56,775 nt of DNA from an uncultured Anaerococcus sp. (GTDB lineage: Bacteria; Bacillota; Clostridia; Tissierellales; Peptoniphilaceae). The translations under genes and the position numbers were made by a program. This document shows positions 25,645 to 34,212 of this stretch, piece after piece (position 1 is the first letter of the stretch; every line of letters begins with the position of its first letter). Under the pieces are notes generated by a model. That model was not told where the DNA came from. It worked only from the letters and a program-made list of their open reading frames with translations, and did not search any database. The stretch covers positions 1 to 56,775 of the forward strand of contig NZ_CALTTY010000009.1 in NCBI RefSeq assembly GCF_943912385.1. Direction: 5' to 3'.

Positions 25645-25861
25645 AAGAGAAGAGTACATATCTAATAGGTTATACAGAGAAGACTTCTAATGCTGAGAGG
25701 GTCTAACTTATTTTTATGGAAGTGCATCTTTTTGTCTCGTAACTGAAATAAAGTAGGTTATGACGGGAGCGAACGTTATACGCTAATGAGGTCCCATAAT
25801 TGGGATGAATTTAGGTGGAATCACGGGTACAGTCTCGTCCTTTTTAGGATGGGGCTTTTTT
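25645..25861 (+). promoter_or_regulatory. T-box riboswitch, probably cysteine-specific
   Basis: tRNA-sensing leader upstream of the 26077 ABC operon. Stem I covers about 25645-25740. The conserved T-box loop GGTGGAATCACGGG is at 25814-25827. The terminator is GTCTCGTCCT pairing with AGGATGGGGC, then six T (25832-25861). The candidate specifier is TGC at 25723-25725 within GGAAGTGCATC, read by tRNA-Cys. The UGGA bulge would pair with a tRNA ending U73-CCA, which fits tRNA-Cys (and Gly, some Thr). The T-box call is firm; the amino acid is an inference. No gene lies between 25464 and 26076. Confidence 0.88.
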
Positions 25862-26076
25862 TATTTACCCTCAATACTAGCTTTGATAGAAATAATTATA
25901 AGGTAAATAAGAAAGATCATATAGATGATATTAGCCTACCTAATATATATATTCTATTTAGCGAAAGATTTAACATAGATAATAAATCCTACCCTGAGGG
26001 TAAAGTTATTTTGTAATTAATCCTCATTTGTTGGCAAGATTGTTTGTTATGAAAATTGTTTTATAAAGGAGAAAAT

Positions 26077-27174
26077 ATGAAAAGTAAGAAAATACTAGCA
26101 GCTTTATTATTAGCTGGTGTAACCCTATCAGGCTGTGTTAAAAATGGAGATGATACAGCAAAAGAAGATAAAAGTTCAGTTGTAGAAGAGTCAAGTGAAA
26201 GCGCCAGTGAAAGTTCAGCTGGCAGTCTACAAGCTATAAATTTAGACCATAAAATAAGTGATGAACCAAGATATAGTGACACTATAAAGATTGGTTATTC
26301 AGGAGACTTATGTCTAGGAGCTCAAAATATAGCTGACTTAAATGGATATTTCGAAGAAAATGAAATTGATGTTGAATTTGTAAATACTAAGTCAGGCAAG
26401 GATGCCCTAGGTACTGGACAAATCGATGCTCTTACTGGAGAATTTGGTGGTATGTTAGTTCCGGCTACAAAGGGATTAAACTACGTATTCTCAACAGCAT
26501 CCCACTCAGGATGTAAATCACTTTATGTATTAAATGATAGTGACCTAAATTCTACATCAGACCTTGTAGGTGAAAATATTGCAGTAACAAATGGTATAGG
26601 AAACTCTGGTCATAACGCCCTATTAAGATTCCTTTATAAGGATGGTATTGATCCTAATGATGTTAATGTAAAACCAGTTGATTCAGCTGCAGTTATCCAA
26701 GCGCTGAAAAATGAAGAAATTAAGGGAGTAATATTAGACGACCAATTTGCCCAAGAATTTATCAAATCAGGTGATATAAGACCAATTAGGTCTCTAACAG
26801 AAGATGATGACTTCAAAGATGAAGTTTGCTGTGTAACTGCCTTTAACAAGGACTTTGTAAGAGAAAATCCACAACTTGCGGAATTAGTAGCAGCTCAAAT
26901 TGAAAAGGGCAACCAATACATGGCAGAAAATCCAGATGAATCTGTAGACATCCTACTAGAAAATAACCTAGCATCAGGAGATAAAGAAACAGCAGTTGAA
27001 CTTACTAAGGCATATGACTTTAGCCTTGACAACGAAGCTGGTCTTGAAACCATCAGATCATACTTTGATGATTACAAGGACTTAAAACTAATAGATGATT
27101 CAATTTCTACAGATGAACTAATAGAAGATTACTGGTTCCCACTAGGAAATGGAGAAGTTGAGATTAAGAAATAG
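26077..27174 (+). CDS. NitT/TauT-family ABC substrate-binding lipoprotein
   Basis: Surface-anchored receptor of 365 residues. The start is ATG 26077, with AAAGGAG just upstream. Lipobox VTLSGC (Cys20), a Ser/Glu-rich linker to about residue 55, then a SsuA/TauA-like domain: IKIGYSGDLCLGAQNIADLNGYFEENEIDVEFV, GQIDALTGEFGGMLVPATKGLNYV, DLVGENIAVTNGIGNSGHNALLRF. Several cysteines occur in the mature part (LCLGA, SGCKS, EVCCVT), unusual for such receptors. The T-box suggests a cysteine-related ligand such as a sulfur compound; the sequence alone does not name it. Confidence 0.85.
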   Translation: MKSKKILAALLLAGVTLSGCVKNGDDTAKEDKSSVVEESSESASESSAGSLQAINLDHKISDEPRYSDTIKIGYSGDLCLGAQNIADLNGYFEENEIDVEFVNTKSGKDALGTGQIDALTGEFGGMLVPATKGLNYVFSTASHSGCKSLYVLNDSDLNSTSDLVGENIAVTNGIGNSGHNALLRFLYKDGIDPNDVNVKPVDSAAVIQALKNEEIKGVILDDQFAQEFIKSGDIRPIRSLTEDDDFKDEVCCVTAFNKDFVRENPQLAELVAAQIEKGNQYMAENPDESVDILLENNLASGDKETAVELTKAYDFSLDNEAGLETIRSYFDDYKDLKLIDDSISTDELIEDYWFPLGNGEVEIKK

Positions 27175-27203
27175 TCTAATTTTGGAATAATAAGGAGACT
27201 AAA

Positions 27204-28253
27204 ATGAGTGAAAGAAAAATTAGAAAAGAATATTCTTCTAAAAAAGACTTAAGTATTAAGGATCTTAGGGATATAGAAAATACAGATTCAGGAAATGAAA
27301 AACCTATTATAAAATTTATAAAACTTTTTCTGCCCCTATTATTTGCCTTACTTGCTATAGGGGAGTATTACCTTATTCCAAATGCTAATAGTTCAGTTAA
27401 TTTAACTAGCCTGTACCCAAATCTGCTTATAGGCTTGGCTGTTTTATATATTTTGGCGCTCTTAGTTTCGATAAAATTTGACTCCCTAAGAGAAAAGTTA
27501 GTTTATTATACCCCCCTATATTGTGTTATATTCATAGTTTTAATTATATATGATGTCCTAACACTTAAAAGTAATATCCTAGAACTTCCCTACTTTCCAT
27601 GGTTAGATATGACCTTAAACTCAATGAAAGAAGATAGGTCCTACCTTATAGAGTCTGTATTTAGTTCGCTAAAATTACTTTTTACAGGCTATGCCATAGG
27701 CTCTATCCTTGGTATTATAACAGGTATATTGGCTGGATATTTTGACAAGGTAAACTACTGGGTAGACCCAATCCTTAAACTCTTAGGTCCTATACCTACC
27801 ACAACCTGGCTACCAGTTGTAATGGTCCTTGCCATAAACTTATTCTAAGGGGCAGTTTTTATAATTGCCCTTGGGGTTTGGTTTCAGGTGAGCCTATCTA
27901 CCATTACAGGTATAAAAAATGTAGACCCAGCCTACTATGAGGCAGCGAGAACCCTTGGGGCAAATAATAGGCAGATGGTAAGAAAGATTGCCATCCCTTC
28001 TGCAAGTCCTAATATTTTTCAAGGTCTTGTCTCTGCAATGAGTGCAGCCTGTAACGCCCTTATAGTTGCTGAAATGATGGGGGTTGAATCAGGACTTGGC
28101 TGGTATATAACATGGAAGAGCTCTTGGGCTGACTACTCAGCCATGTACGGAGCCATAATCCTTTTAGCTATAACCTTTATTATTGTAAATATCTTGATAA
28201 AGAAAATTAGTGACAGGGTCCTAGTTTGGAGAAAGGAAGGGGCAAGTCAATGA
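27204..28253 (+). pseudogene. NitT/TauT-family ABC permease with in-frame stop
   Basis: One frame of 350 codons is broken by TAA at 27846-27848. Before it: a long charged N-terminus, then hydrophobic segments and a BPD permease start (SLKLLFTGYAIGSILGIITGILAGYF, LGPIPTTTWLPVVMVLAINLF). After it: GAVFIIALGVWFQVSLSTITGIKNVDPAYYEAARTLGANNRQMVRKIAIPSASPNIFQGL, containing the EAA loop that contacts the ATPase, then the final membrane segments. Compared with SsuC-like proteins, about 4-5 residues also seem missing at the break, so a small deletion may have made the stop. Flanking genes are intact. The stop may be real or a sequence error. Confidence 0.8.
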
Positions 28254-28993
28254 GTGAATTAATTTTAAATGAGGTTGGAAAATTATTTCCAAGGGCAGAT
28301 GAATCTGGCCTTACCCATGCCATAGAAGACATTAATTTTAAGGCTAATGATGGTGAGTTTATATCTATAGTAGGGCCGTCTGGTTGTGGAAAGTCAACAA
28401 TTTTAAGGCTGATAGCTGGGTTAATAAAGCCTAGTTTTGGATCTTTAAGCCTTGATGGAGAAAAGATAGAAAAACCATCTGTAAATAGGGGGATGGTTTT
28501 TCAAAGGCCTAACCTATTTCCCTGGTTGACGGTTAAGGAAAATGTCTCATTTGCAAGTGACCTTAGAAAAGATACAGACAATAAATTAGTAGATAGCCTA
28601 ATCCATAAGGTGGGTCTTGATGACTTTAAAGACCTATACCCAACAGCCCTATCAGGTGGTATGGCCCAAAGAGTGGCCCTAATAAGGACTTTGGTAAGTA
28701 AGCCAGAGATAATGCTTCTTGATGAGCCTCTTGGGGCACTTGATGCATTTACCAGGATGAATATGCAAGACCTTATCCTAGAACTTTGGGATTATGAAAA
28801 GAATTTAAATATCATGGTTACCCATGATGTGGATGAAGCAGTCTTCATGTCAACTAAGGTAATTGTGATGCAAGCAAATCCAGGTAGGATAAAGGAGATA
28901 GTTGATATCGACCTTGACTACCCAAGACAGAGAACTAGCCCAAAGTTTAATGAATACAGAAAAGATATATTAGAATTACTAAATATTGATTAA
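28250..28993 (+). CDS. NitT/TauT-family ABC transporter ATPase (SsuB/TauB type)
   Basis: ATPase of 247 residues from ATG 28250, which overlaps the permease stop (ATGA), with GGAAGGGG upstream. Walker A GPSGCGKST (residues about 42-50), Q-loop MVFQRPNLFPWLTV, signature LSGGMAQRVALIRTLV, Walker B IMLLDEPLGALD, H-loop MVTHDVDEAVF. The LSGGMAQR form is typical of the sulfonate/taurine/nitrate and thiamine-precursor importers. It completes the binding protein-permease-ATPase set. Confidence 0.92.
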   Translation: MSELILNEVGKLFPRADESGLTHAIEDINFKANDGEFISIVGPSGCGKSTILRLIAGLIKPSFGSLSLDGEKIEKPSVNRGMVFQRPNLFPWLTVKENVSFASDLRKDTDNKLVDSLIHKVGLDDFKDLYPTALSGGMAQRVALIRTLVSKPEIMLLDEPLGALDAFTRMNMQDLILELWDYEKNLNIMVTHDVDEAVFMSTKVIVMQANPGRIKEIVDIDLDYPRQRTSPKFNEYRKDILELLNID

Positions 28994-29059
28994 GAAGTAG
29001 CTAGAAAAAAATAATTTGGCCTCCCCTTTTAAATTAAAAATATAAAAACCCATTCTAAA

Positions 29060-29112
29060 CCCCGGTTTATGTAAGTGTCTGTTCATTATCAGCCTACAAA
29101 CCGGGGATTTTT
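29060..29112 (+). terminator. Terminator of the T-box ABC operon
   Basis: CCCCGGTTT (29060-29068) pairs with AAACCGGGG (29098-29106), followed by ATTTTT. The loop is long (29 bases). It lies about 65 bases after the ATPase stop. The rest of the 333-base gap before nrfA holds only the promoter at 29224-29252. Confidence 0.65.
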
Positions 29113-29223
29113 CATAATAATTTTTAGATATAAAAAATTTCTAAGCTTTTTCTTTAGCTTTCCATATAAGATATTAAAAATACTTTGAAAAAAGTAAGTA
29201 AAATTGATTCAAAAAAGCTTTAT

Positions 29224-29252
29224 TTGCTTAATATCTTAAAAAGGTTTATAAT
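29224..29252 (+). promoter_or_regulatory. Promoter of nrfA
   Basis: TTGCTT (29224-29229), a 17-base spacer and TATAAT (29247-29252) precede the nrfA ATG by 75 bases. I see no convincing FNR/CRP-type palindrome around it. Confidence 0.6.
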
Positions 29253-29326
29253 GGATATAAAGAATAAATATGGAACAGTTTATGCCTCAGATTGTTTTAT
29301 ATTTAACAAAAATGTAAGGAGGAGTT

Positions 29327-30538
29327 ATGAACAAGAAATTGTTGTCGGTCTTATCCGCTCTTCTTTTAGGTCTAGGCCTTGCTTCTTGTAGCAATGATAC
29401 TAAAGAAATCAAGACTGCAGAAGACTATAAAGATACATATCCTGGCGTCTATGCCAGCTACCAGGCCAATAAAGACATGAGCGAAACTAAGTTTGGTGGC
29501 TCAGTTCAAGTAGACTACCTAGAAGAACACCCAAACCTTAAGACCTACTACGATGGTTATGGTTTTGCCATCCAGTACGACAGAGCAAGGGGTCATACCT
29601 ATGCACTAGAAGATGTTATAAATACAGACAGACCAAAGCCTGGCGCATCCTGTCTAGCCTGTAAGACAGCTGACTTTGTCACAGCCCTTGAAAAAGACGG
29701 GGTAGATGTAAATGCTATTGACTTTGATGAGTTTGTCAAAGACAGACCATCTATGCAAACGATCTCTTGCTATGACTGCCATATGGATCAACCTGGTGAG
29801 ATTCAGGTAACAAGAGACCACTTCCAGAAGGCAATTCATGAAGGTCATGTAAATTCCAACAATGCTAAGGTTGAAAGCCTATCTTGTGCCCAATGCCATG
29901 TGGAATATTATATGGATTCTGAAACTAAAGAGGTAATTTTACCATATGAATATGGTCTTGAAACAGATGATATGCTAGAATACTATGATGAAATAGATTT
30001 TGCTGACTGGGAACACCCTGAAACAGGTGCTAAGCTCCTAAAGGCCCAGCACCCAGAGTTTGAAACACTTATGGGTTCAGTCCATGATTCAGCTGGCCTA
30101 TCCTGTATAGACTGTCATATGCCAGTAGTTGAAAACGAAGATGGGGAGAAGTTTAAGTCTCACCACTGGACAAGCCCACTTAAGTCGAAAGAAACTCTTA
30201 AGAATTCTTGCCTATCCTGCCACGCGGATAAGGATGAAGATGAGCTAATAGCATGGGTTGAAGAAGTCCAACAAGGAGTTTTTGATAGGACAAATGAAGT
30301 TAGTGATAAGCTTAAGGAATTCGTAGATCTTCTAGCAGACCATACCAAAAAAGGTGACCTTTCTAAAGAAGATCAGGCAAGGCTTCAAGAAATCCACAGA
30401 CATGCCCAGTTCAAATGGGACTTTGTATGGGTAGAAAATGGAGAAGGCTTCCACAACTCTAAGAAAGCCCACCAAAACCTAGACGAAGCTGAAGCTTTAG
30501 TAGACGAGGGTCTTGAAATCCTAAATAAGTATGAATAA
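29327..30538 (+). CDS. nrfA: Pentaheme ammonia-forming nitrite reductase NrfA, lipoprotein form
   Basis: Six-electron reduction of nitrite to ammonium outside the membrane. It is 403 residues. Lipobox LASC with Cys21. Heme sites: the special CLACK at Cys109-Lys113 (catalytic heme with Lys ligand), then CYDCH at 148, CAQCH at 187, CIDCH at 260 and CLSCH at 295. The NrfA motifs CHVEYY after the third site and VENGEGFHN near residue 367 are present. AGGAGG precedes the ATG. The usual quinol-oxidising partner NrfH is absent nearby. The next genes encode the cytochrome c assembly pair. Its lipid anchor suggests direct membrane attachment. Confidence 0.93.
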   Translation: MNKKLLSVLSALLLGLGLASCSNDTKEIKTAEDYKDTYPGVYASYQANKDMSETKFGGSVQVDYLEEHPNLKTYYDGYGFAIQYDRARGHTYALEDVINTDRPKPGASCLACKTADFVTALEKDGVDVNAIDFDEFVKDRPSMQTISCYDCHMDQPGEIQVTRDHFQKAIHEGHVNSNNAKVESLSCAQCHVEYYMDSETKEVILPYEYGLETDDMLEYYDEIDFADWEHPETGAKLLKAQHPEFETLMGSVHDSAGLSCIDCHMPVVENEDGEKFKSHHWTSPLKSKETLKNSCLSCHADKDEDELIAWVEEVQQGVFDRTNEVSDKLKEFVDLLADHTKKGDLSKEDQARLQEIHRHAQFKWDFVWVENGEGFHNSKKAHQNLDEAEALVDEGLEILNKYE

Positions 30539-30547
30539 ACAAGCGAT

Positions 30548-30576
30548 AATGGACTCCTAGGAGTCCATTTGTTTTT
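30548..30576 (+). terminator. Hairpin between nrfA and resB
   Basis: AATGGACTCC (30548-30557) and GGAGTCCATT (30560-30569) form a perfect stem with a TA loop, followed by TTGTTTTT. It would end or attenuate transcription after nrfA, so ResB and CcsA would be made in smaller amounts. Confidence 0.78.
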
Positions 30577-30586
30577 AAGGTAGATT

Positions 30587-31844
30587 ATGAAAAAAGAGAT
30601 TAGAAAAATTATAAATAGCTTTTATTCAATGAAAACAGGGATAATCCTCCTAGTAGTGATTGCCCTCTTATCAATAATAGGAACTGTAATTCCCCAGGGA
30701 AATCAAGCGGAATTTTACCTACATTCTTATAGCAAGTTCTGGTCAGGTCTTATCCTTGCCTTTGACTTTGACAAGGTCTATTCATCCTGGTGGTATATCT
30801 TGCTTACAGTTCTTTTACTGATAAATTTATTCTTTTGTAGTATTAAGCGTTTCAAACCCATTTTAAAAAAATCTTTTAAGGACCCAGTCCTTAAGCCCAA
30901 GCTTAAAAATTACAGGGACTGGACAAGGGTAAAAGATGACCTAACAATTTTTAAAAAGCTAGGTATAAAAAACTATGAGAAAACTAAAATAGATGGCAAA
31001 GAAGTATACTATAAATTTGAAGATAAGATAGGCCATCTGGGTTCTTGGCTGACCCACCTATCTTTAATAATTATAATACTTGCCTTTGCTTATGGTAGAT
31101 ATCAAGGTTTTGAAGAATTTACCCAAGGGATTCCAGGAAGTGTAATGGAGCTTGAAAATTCTCCCTATAAGATAAGGGTAGACCAGTATGATGTCTTGTT
31201 TAGAGAAGACCATACAGTAGAGCAATATATCACAAGCCTTGCTATCCTTGATGAAAATGATAGGGAAGTAGACAAGGGTGTCACCATGGTCAACAACCCC
31301 TTTAGGTTTAAAGACTTCAATGTCTACCAAAACTCTACTGGATGGGCCTTTGATGCCTTATTATATAAGGATGGAAAATTACTTGAAGATAAATTGATGT
31401 ATAAGGGGGATGTCTTTGTGGCTGATGATAAGAAGATAGCCCTACAATTTGCAGACTTCTACCCAGACTTTGATGAAAAGTCCATGCCAAAACCAAGGAC
31501 TAAACCACCCTGTGGCCTTGTATGCTGTGTTTTATGATGGGGTCAGAGTAGATATGGGACTTAACCACCCGGGCGATCCCATTACGTGGGAAGACTACAC
31601 CTTTGTAATCAAAGACCCACAGATGTTTACCCTAGTCCAAGTCTCAAGAGACCCGGCAACCCCCATAGCCCTAGCCGGTGCAGTTCTTCTTATACTTGGC
31701 CTATTTTTAGCCTTCTATATAAACCCAAGGGAAGTAATCCTAGTTAAAGATGGGAAAGAATCCTTCCTTCATATAAGTCAAGCCAAGCATGATAAGCTTC
31801 ACAGCAAGAAATACGATAAATTAATCGAGGAGATAAAAGAATAA
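30587..31844 (+). pseudogene. resB: Cytochrome c biogenesis protein ResB, frameshifted
   Basis: Membrane protein that works with CcsA to pass heme to apocytochrome c. The first frame (30587 to about 31505) holds the ResB N-terminus: SMKTGIILLVVIALLSIIGTVIPQ, SSWWYILLTVLLLINLFFCSIKRF, and the external domain beginning GHLGSWLTHLSLIIIILAFAYGRYQGF. Near 31500 the homology moves to the +1 frame (LNHPVALYAVFYDGVRVDMGLNHPGDPI) and continues through the last membrane segment to 31844. The joined product would be about 419 residues. A one-base gain or two-base loss explains this. It may be a real mutation, a sequencing error or, less likely, programmed frameshifting. Confidence 0.85.
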
Positions 31845-32665
31845 TGAATTTATTAAAAGCAGAAAATATATTATTTTATATAAGTCTTTTTGGCTACCTG
31901 GTAGCCATGGGATTTTTTATCCTACTATTTGTAAATAAGACGGAAAAATGGGGCAAGAGGGGCAGAAGTGTGCTAATAGTTGCCTTTGTAGCCCATACCC
32001 TAGCCCTTATAGTAAGGTGGGTTAATGCAGGAAGAATCCCACTTTCTAACCAATACGAGTTTGCCACAGCCTTTGCCTGGGGTATAGCCCTTTGCTATTT
32101 GATTTTTGAAAGAAAATATAATCTCTTAGCCATGGGGACCTTTGTAACCCCAATCCTATTTTTAATCATAGGCTATGCCGCCATGCGTGATAGGACAGTA
32201 AGGCCACTAATGCCAGCCCTAGATAGTAAGTGGCTAGCAGTCCATGTGTCCCTTGCAATCTTATCCTACGGAGCCTTTGCTGTAGCAGCGGGTATATCCT
32301 GTATGTACCTAGTCAGAGATAAATTTGAAAGAGATAAGTTTTTCTCTAAAAACCTAGCAGAAAAAGATCAGCTAGACCTCATAGCCTATAGGATTATAGC
32401 CTTTGGTTATATCTTCCTATCTCTTGTAATAATAACTGGGGCTATATGGGCAGAGTCAGCCTGGGGCAGGTACTGGGCTTGGGATCCTAAGGAAACCTGG
32501 TCCTTTATAACATGGATAATTTATTCTATCTACCTCCACCTAAGAAGGTCAAGGGGCTGGGAAGGAAAGAGAGCAGCTATCTTTGCTATAGTTGGTTTTG
32601 TATGCGTAATCTTTACCTATGTTGGGGTAAATACCCTACTCCCATCCCTCCACTCTTATGCCTAG
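31844..32665 (+). CDS. ccsA: Cytochrome c biogenesis protein CcsA/ResC
   Basis: Heme-handling membrane protein of 273 residues with about eight hydrophobic segments. The tryptophan-rich heme motif is WGRYWAWDPKETWSF, with nearby conserved histidines HTLALIVRW, VHVSLAILSYG and LHSYA near the end. It is intact and starts at the last base of the resB frame. With ResB it forms the System II synthetase that would mature the CXXCH and CXXCK sites of NrfA. Confidence 0.94.
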   Translation: MNLLKAENILFYISLFGYLVAMGFFILLFVNKTEKWGKRGRSVLIVAFVAHTLALIVRWVNAGRIPLSNQYEFATAFAWGIALCYLIFERKYNLLAMGTFVTPILFLIIGYAAMRDRTVRPLMPALDSKWLAVHVSLAILSYGAFAVAAGISCMYLVRDKFERDKFFSKNLAEKDQLDLIAYRIIAFGYIFLSLVIITGAIWAESAWGRYWAWDPKETWSFITWIIYSIYLHLRRSRGWEGKRAAIFAIVGFVCVIFTYVGVNTLLPSLHSYA

Positions 32666-32672
32666 TGAGAAG

Positions 32673-33224
32673 ATGAATAAATTTAAGATAAAAGACATAA
32701 GTTTTATGGCTCTAGCCCTTGCCCTAATGTATGTATTTGGCAAGGTGCTTTATATCCTAAGTAGGTTTTTTCCTATACCAGGCTCCAGGGTCATATTCAC
32801 AACGCCGCTGTTTACCTTTATTTTGACAGCGGCTGTTTTAAAAACTAAAAAAATTGGAACAATATCACTAATAATGGGCCTTCTGGGCTTGATTCTATTA
32901 AGACTAACAATCTTTGGAGCTCTGGCTGTAAGTATTACAGGCTTCTTAACAGATTTAACGAGTCTCATTCTTATAAGAAGATATACTGATTACAAGTCAA
33001 TCTATAGGACGCTCGCCTTTCATAGCTTTTATTCTATCCGGGCATCTTATTTCATAGTTAAGCTCTTTATAGAAAACTCTTCTTTTATAACGGGAAGTTT
33101 CTATCTAGTCCTACTTGTGTCGGTGATTTTATATTTTCTAGCCTTCTATATTTCAAAAGCATCAATAAGACTATTTAAGTCTAGGAAACTCTTAGATAGT
33201 AATACCTATAGCTTTAAGGAATAG
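32673..33224 (+). CDS. Membrane protein, possibly an ECF transporter S component
   Basis: Hydrophobic protein of 183 residues with five or six membrane segments. The N-terminal DISFMALALALMYVFGKVLYILSRFFPIPGSRVIFTTPLFTFILTAAVL resembles the start of ECF-type substrate-capturing S components, which bind vitamins or metals and borrow a shared EcfAAT module. No ECF ATPases are near. The start is ATG 32673; an ATG at 32658 inside the end of ccsA is possible but lacks a ribosome binding site. Function not established. Confidence 0.5.
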   Translation: MNKFKIKDISFMALALALMYVFGKVLYILSRFFPIPGSRVIFTTPLFTFILTAAVLKTKKIGTISLIMGLLGLILLRLTIFGALAVSITGFLTDLTSLILIRRYTDYKSIYRTLAFHSFYSIRASYFIVKLFIENSSFITGSFYLVLLVSVILYFLAFYISKASIRLFKSRKLLDSNTYSFKE

Positions 33225-33312
33225 GGGATTAAAGGACTTAGCTATTGTTAAATATCCTTTTAATAGTAAAATAGTAAAGATAAAAGTTATTTAATTTTTA
33301 TATGGAGATTTT

Positions 33313-34212
33313 ATGGAATTAAGAAAAAAGCTAGAAAGTCTTATGGACCTTATATTTCTTATAACCTTAAGCCTTATCTGCTTATATTTTTCAAAAACTA
33401 GCCTAGTATTTATTGGTATTATCCCAATTTTGTATGCGATTTTTTATTTTAAAAAAGGCGGGTTGAGATTTATCCTGGCTGTCCTTGCTACATACTTAAT
33501 AGGACTTATTTTTAGTCCTGGCCATAAGCTAGTATTTAGCTTTTTGCCCTTGATTATTATTGGGATAAGTCTTATAATCCTGGTTGGACTTAAATTTTCT
33601 GACAAGGTTCAGATTGTAGCGGGCTTTATTATAATAAGCTTAGTCTTTATCTTTCTTTATAAATATAAGATGATTGAAGAAAAGCTAACTATAGAGGCCC
33701 TTGCTTTTGATTTGAAGGAAAACTTTGAAGGACTATATCCTTATAGTTTTGATCTTAAAATTTACAAGATGACCATAGCCTTATATCCTGCAGTCTTAGG
33801 GAGTATTTCTCTCTTATACGCTATTTTGTCAATTAAGCTTATAAGAAACTACCTAGATTATAAGGGATTTGCTTATATGGATATGGACAGGCTAGATCAG
33901 CTGAGGATTAGGACTAAGGAATTTTTTATAATTTTAATTATAGAAGTTCTTATTTATTTTTTACTAGGTTTTGTAGCTATAGAAAAAACTTACATCCTAG
34001 CAAACCTCATGTTAATTAATTTTACGATTTTTGCTATAAACGGTTTAGGCTTATTTGCCTACAAGATAAAAGACTCTAAACTGCCCCTATCAAGAGCCTT
34101 TAAGTGGTTTTTGATCCTAGTTTTGTTAGAGGTTCTGATAATCCCCTTTGCAATTTTTGGTTTATTAGATGTATTTGTAGACTTTAGGGCAAGGAGGAAA
34201 TATGAAAAATAA
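33313..34212 (+). CDS. yybS: YybS-like membrane protein (DUF2232)
   Basis: Polytopic protein of 299 residues with about eight hydrophobic stretches. The sequence itself has few hallmark residues. The identity is supported by gene order, since yybS precedes gdpP(yybT), rplI and the replicative helicase gene in Bacillus, and by the DUF2232-like N-terminal topology. Function unknown. Overlaps gdpP by 11 bases. Confidence 0.75.
   Translation: MELRKKLESLMDLIFLITLSLICLYFSKTSLVFIGIIPILYAIFYFKKGGLRFILAVLATYLIGLIFSPGHKLVFSFLPLIIIGISLIILVGLKFSDKVQIVAGFIIISLVFIFLYKYKMIEEKLTIEALAFDLKENFEGLYPYSFDLKIYKMTIALYPAVLGSISLLYAILSIKLIRNYLDYKGFAYMDMDRLDQLRIRTKEFFIILIIEVLIYFLLGFVAIEKTYILANLMLINFTIFAINGLGLFAYKIKDSKLPLSRAFKWFLILVLLEVLIIPFAIFGLLDVFVDFRARRKYEK

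Noticed and set aside
25786..26016. 76-residue open frame
   Set aside because: It begins inside the T-box antiterminator region and crosses its terminator; composition is that of a structured leader.
27846..27848. TAA as a recoded sense codon
   Set aside because: TAA ends many intact genes in the window and no recoding element is visible, so a mutation or error is simpler.
29185..29391. 68-residue open frame before nrfA
   Set aside because: It runs over the nrfA promoter and the nrfA start in another frame, with no ribosome binding site.
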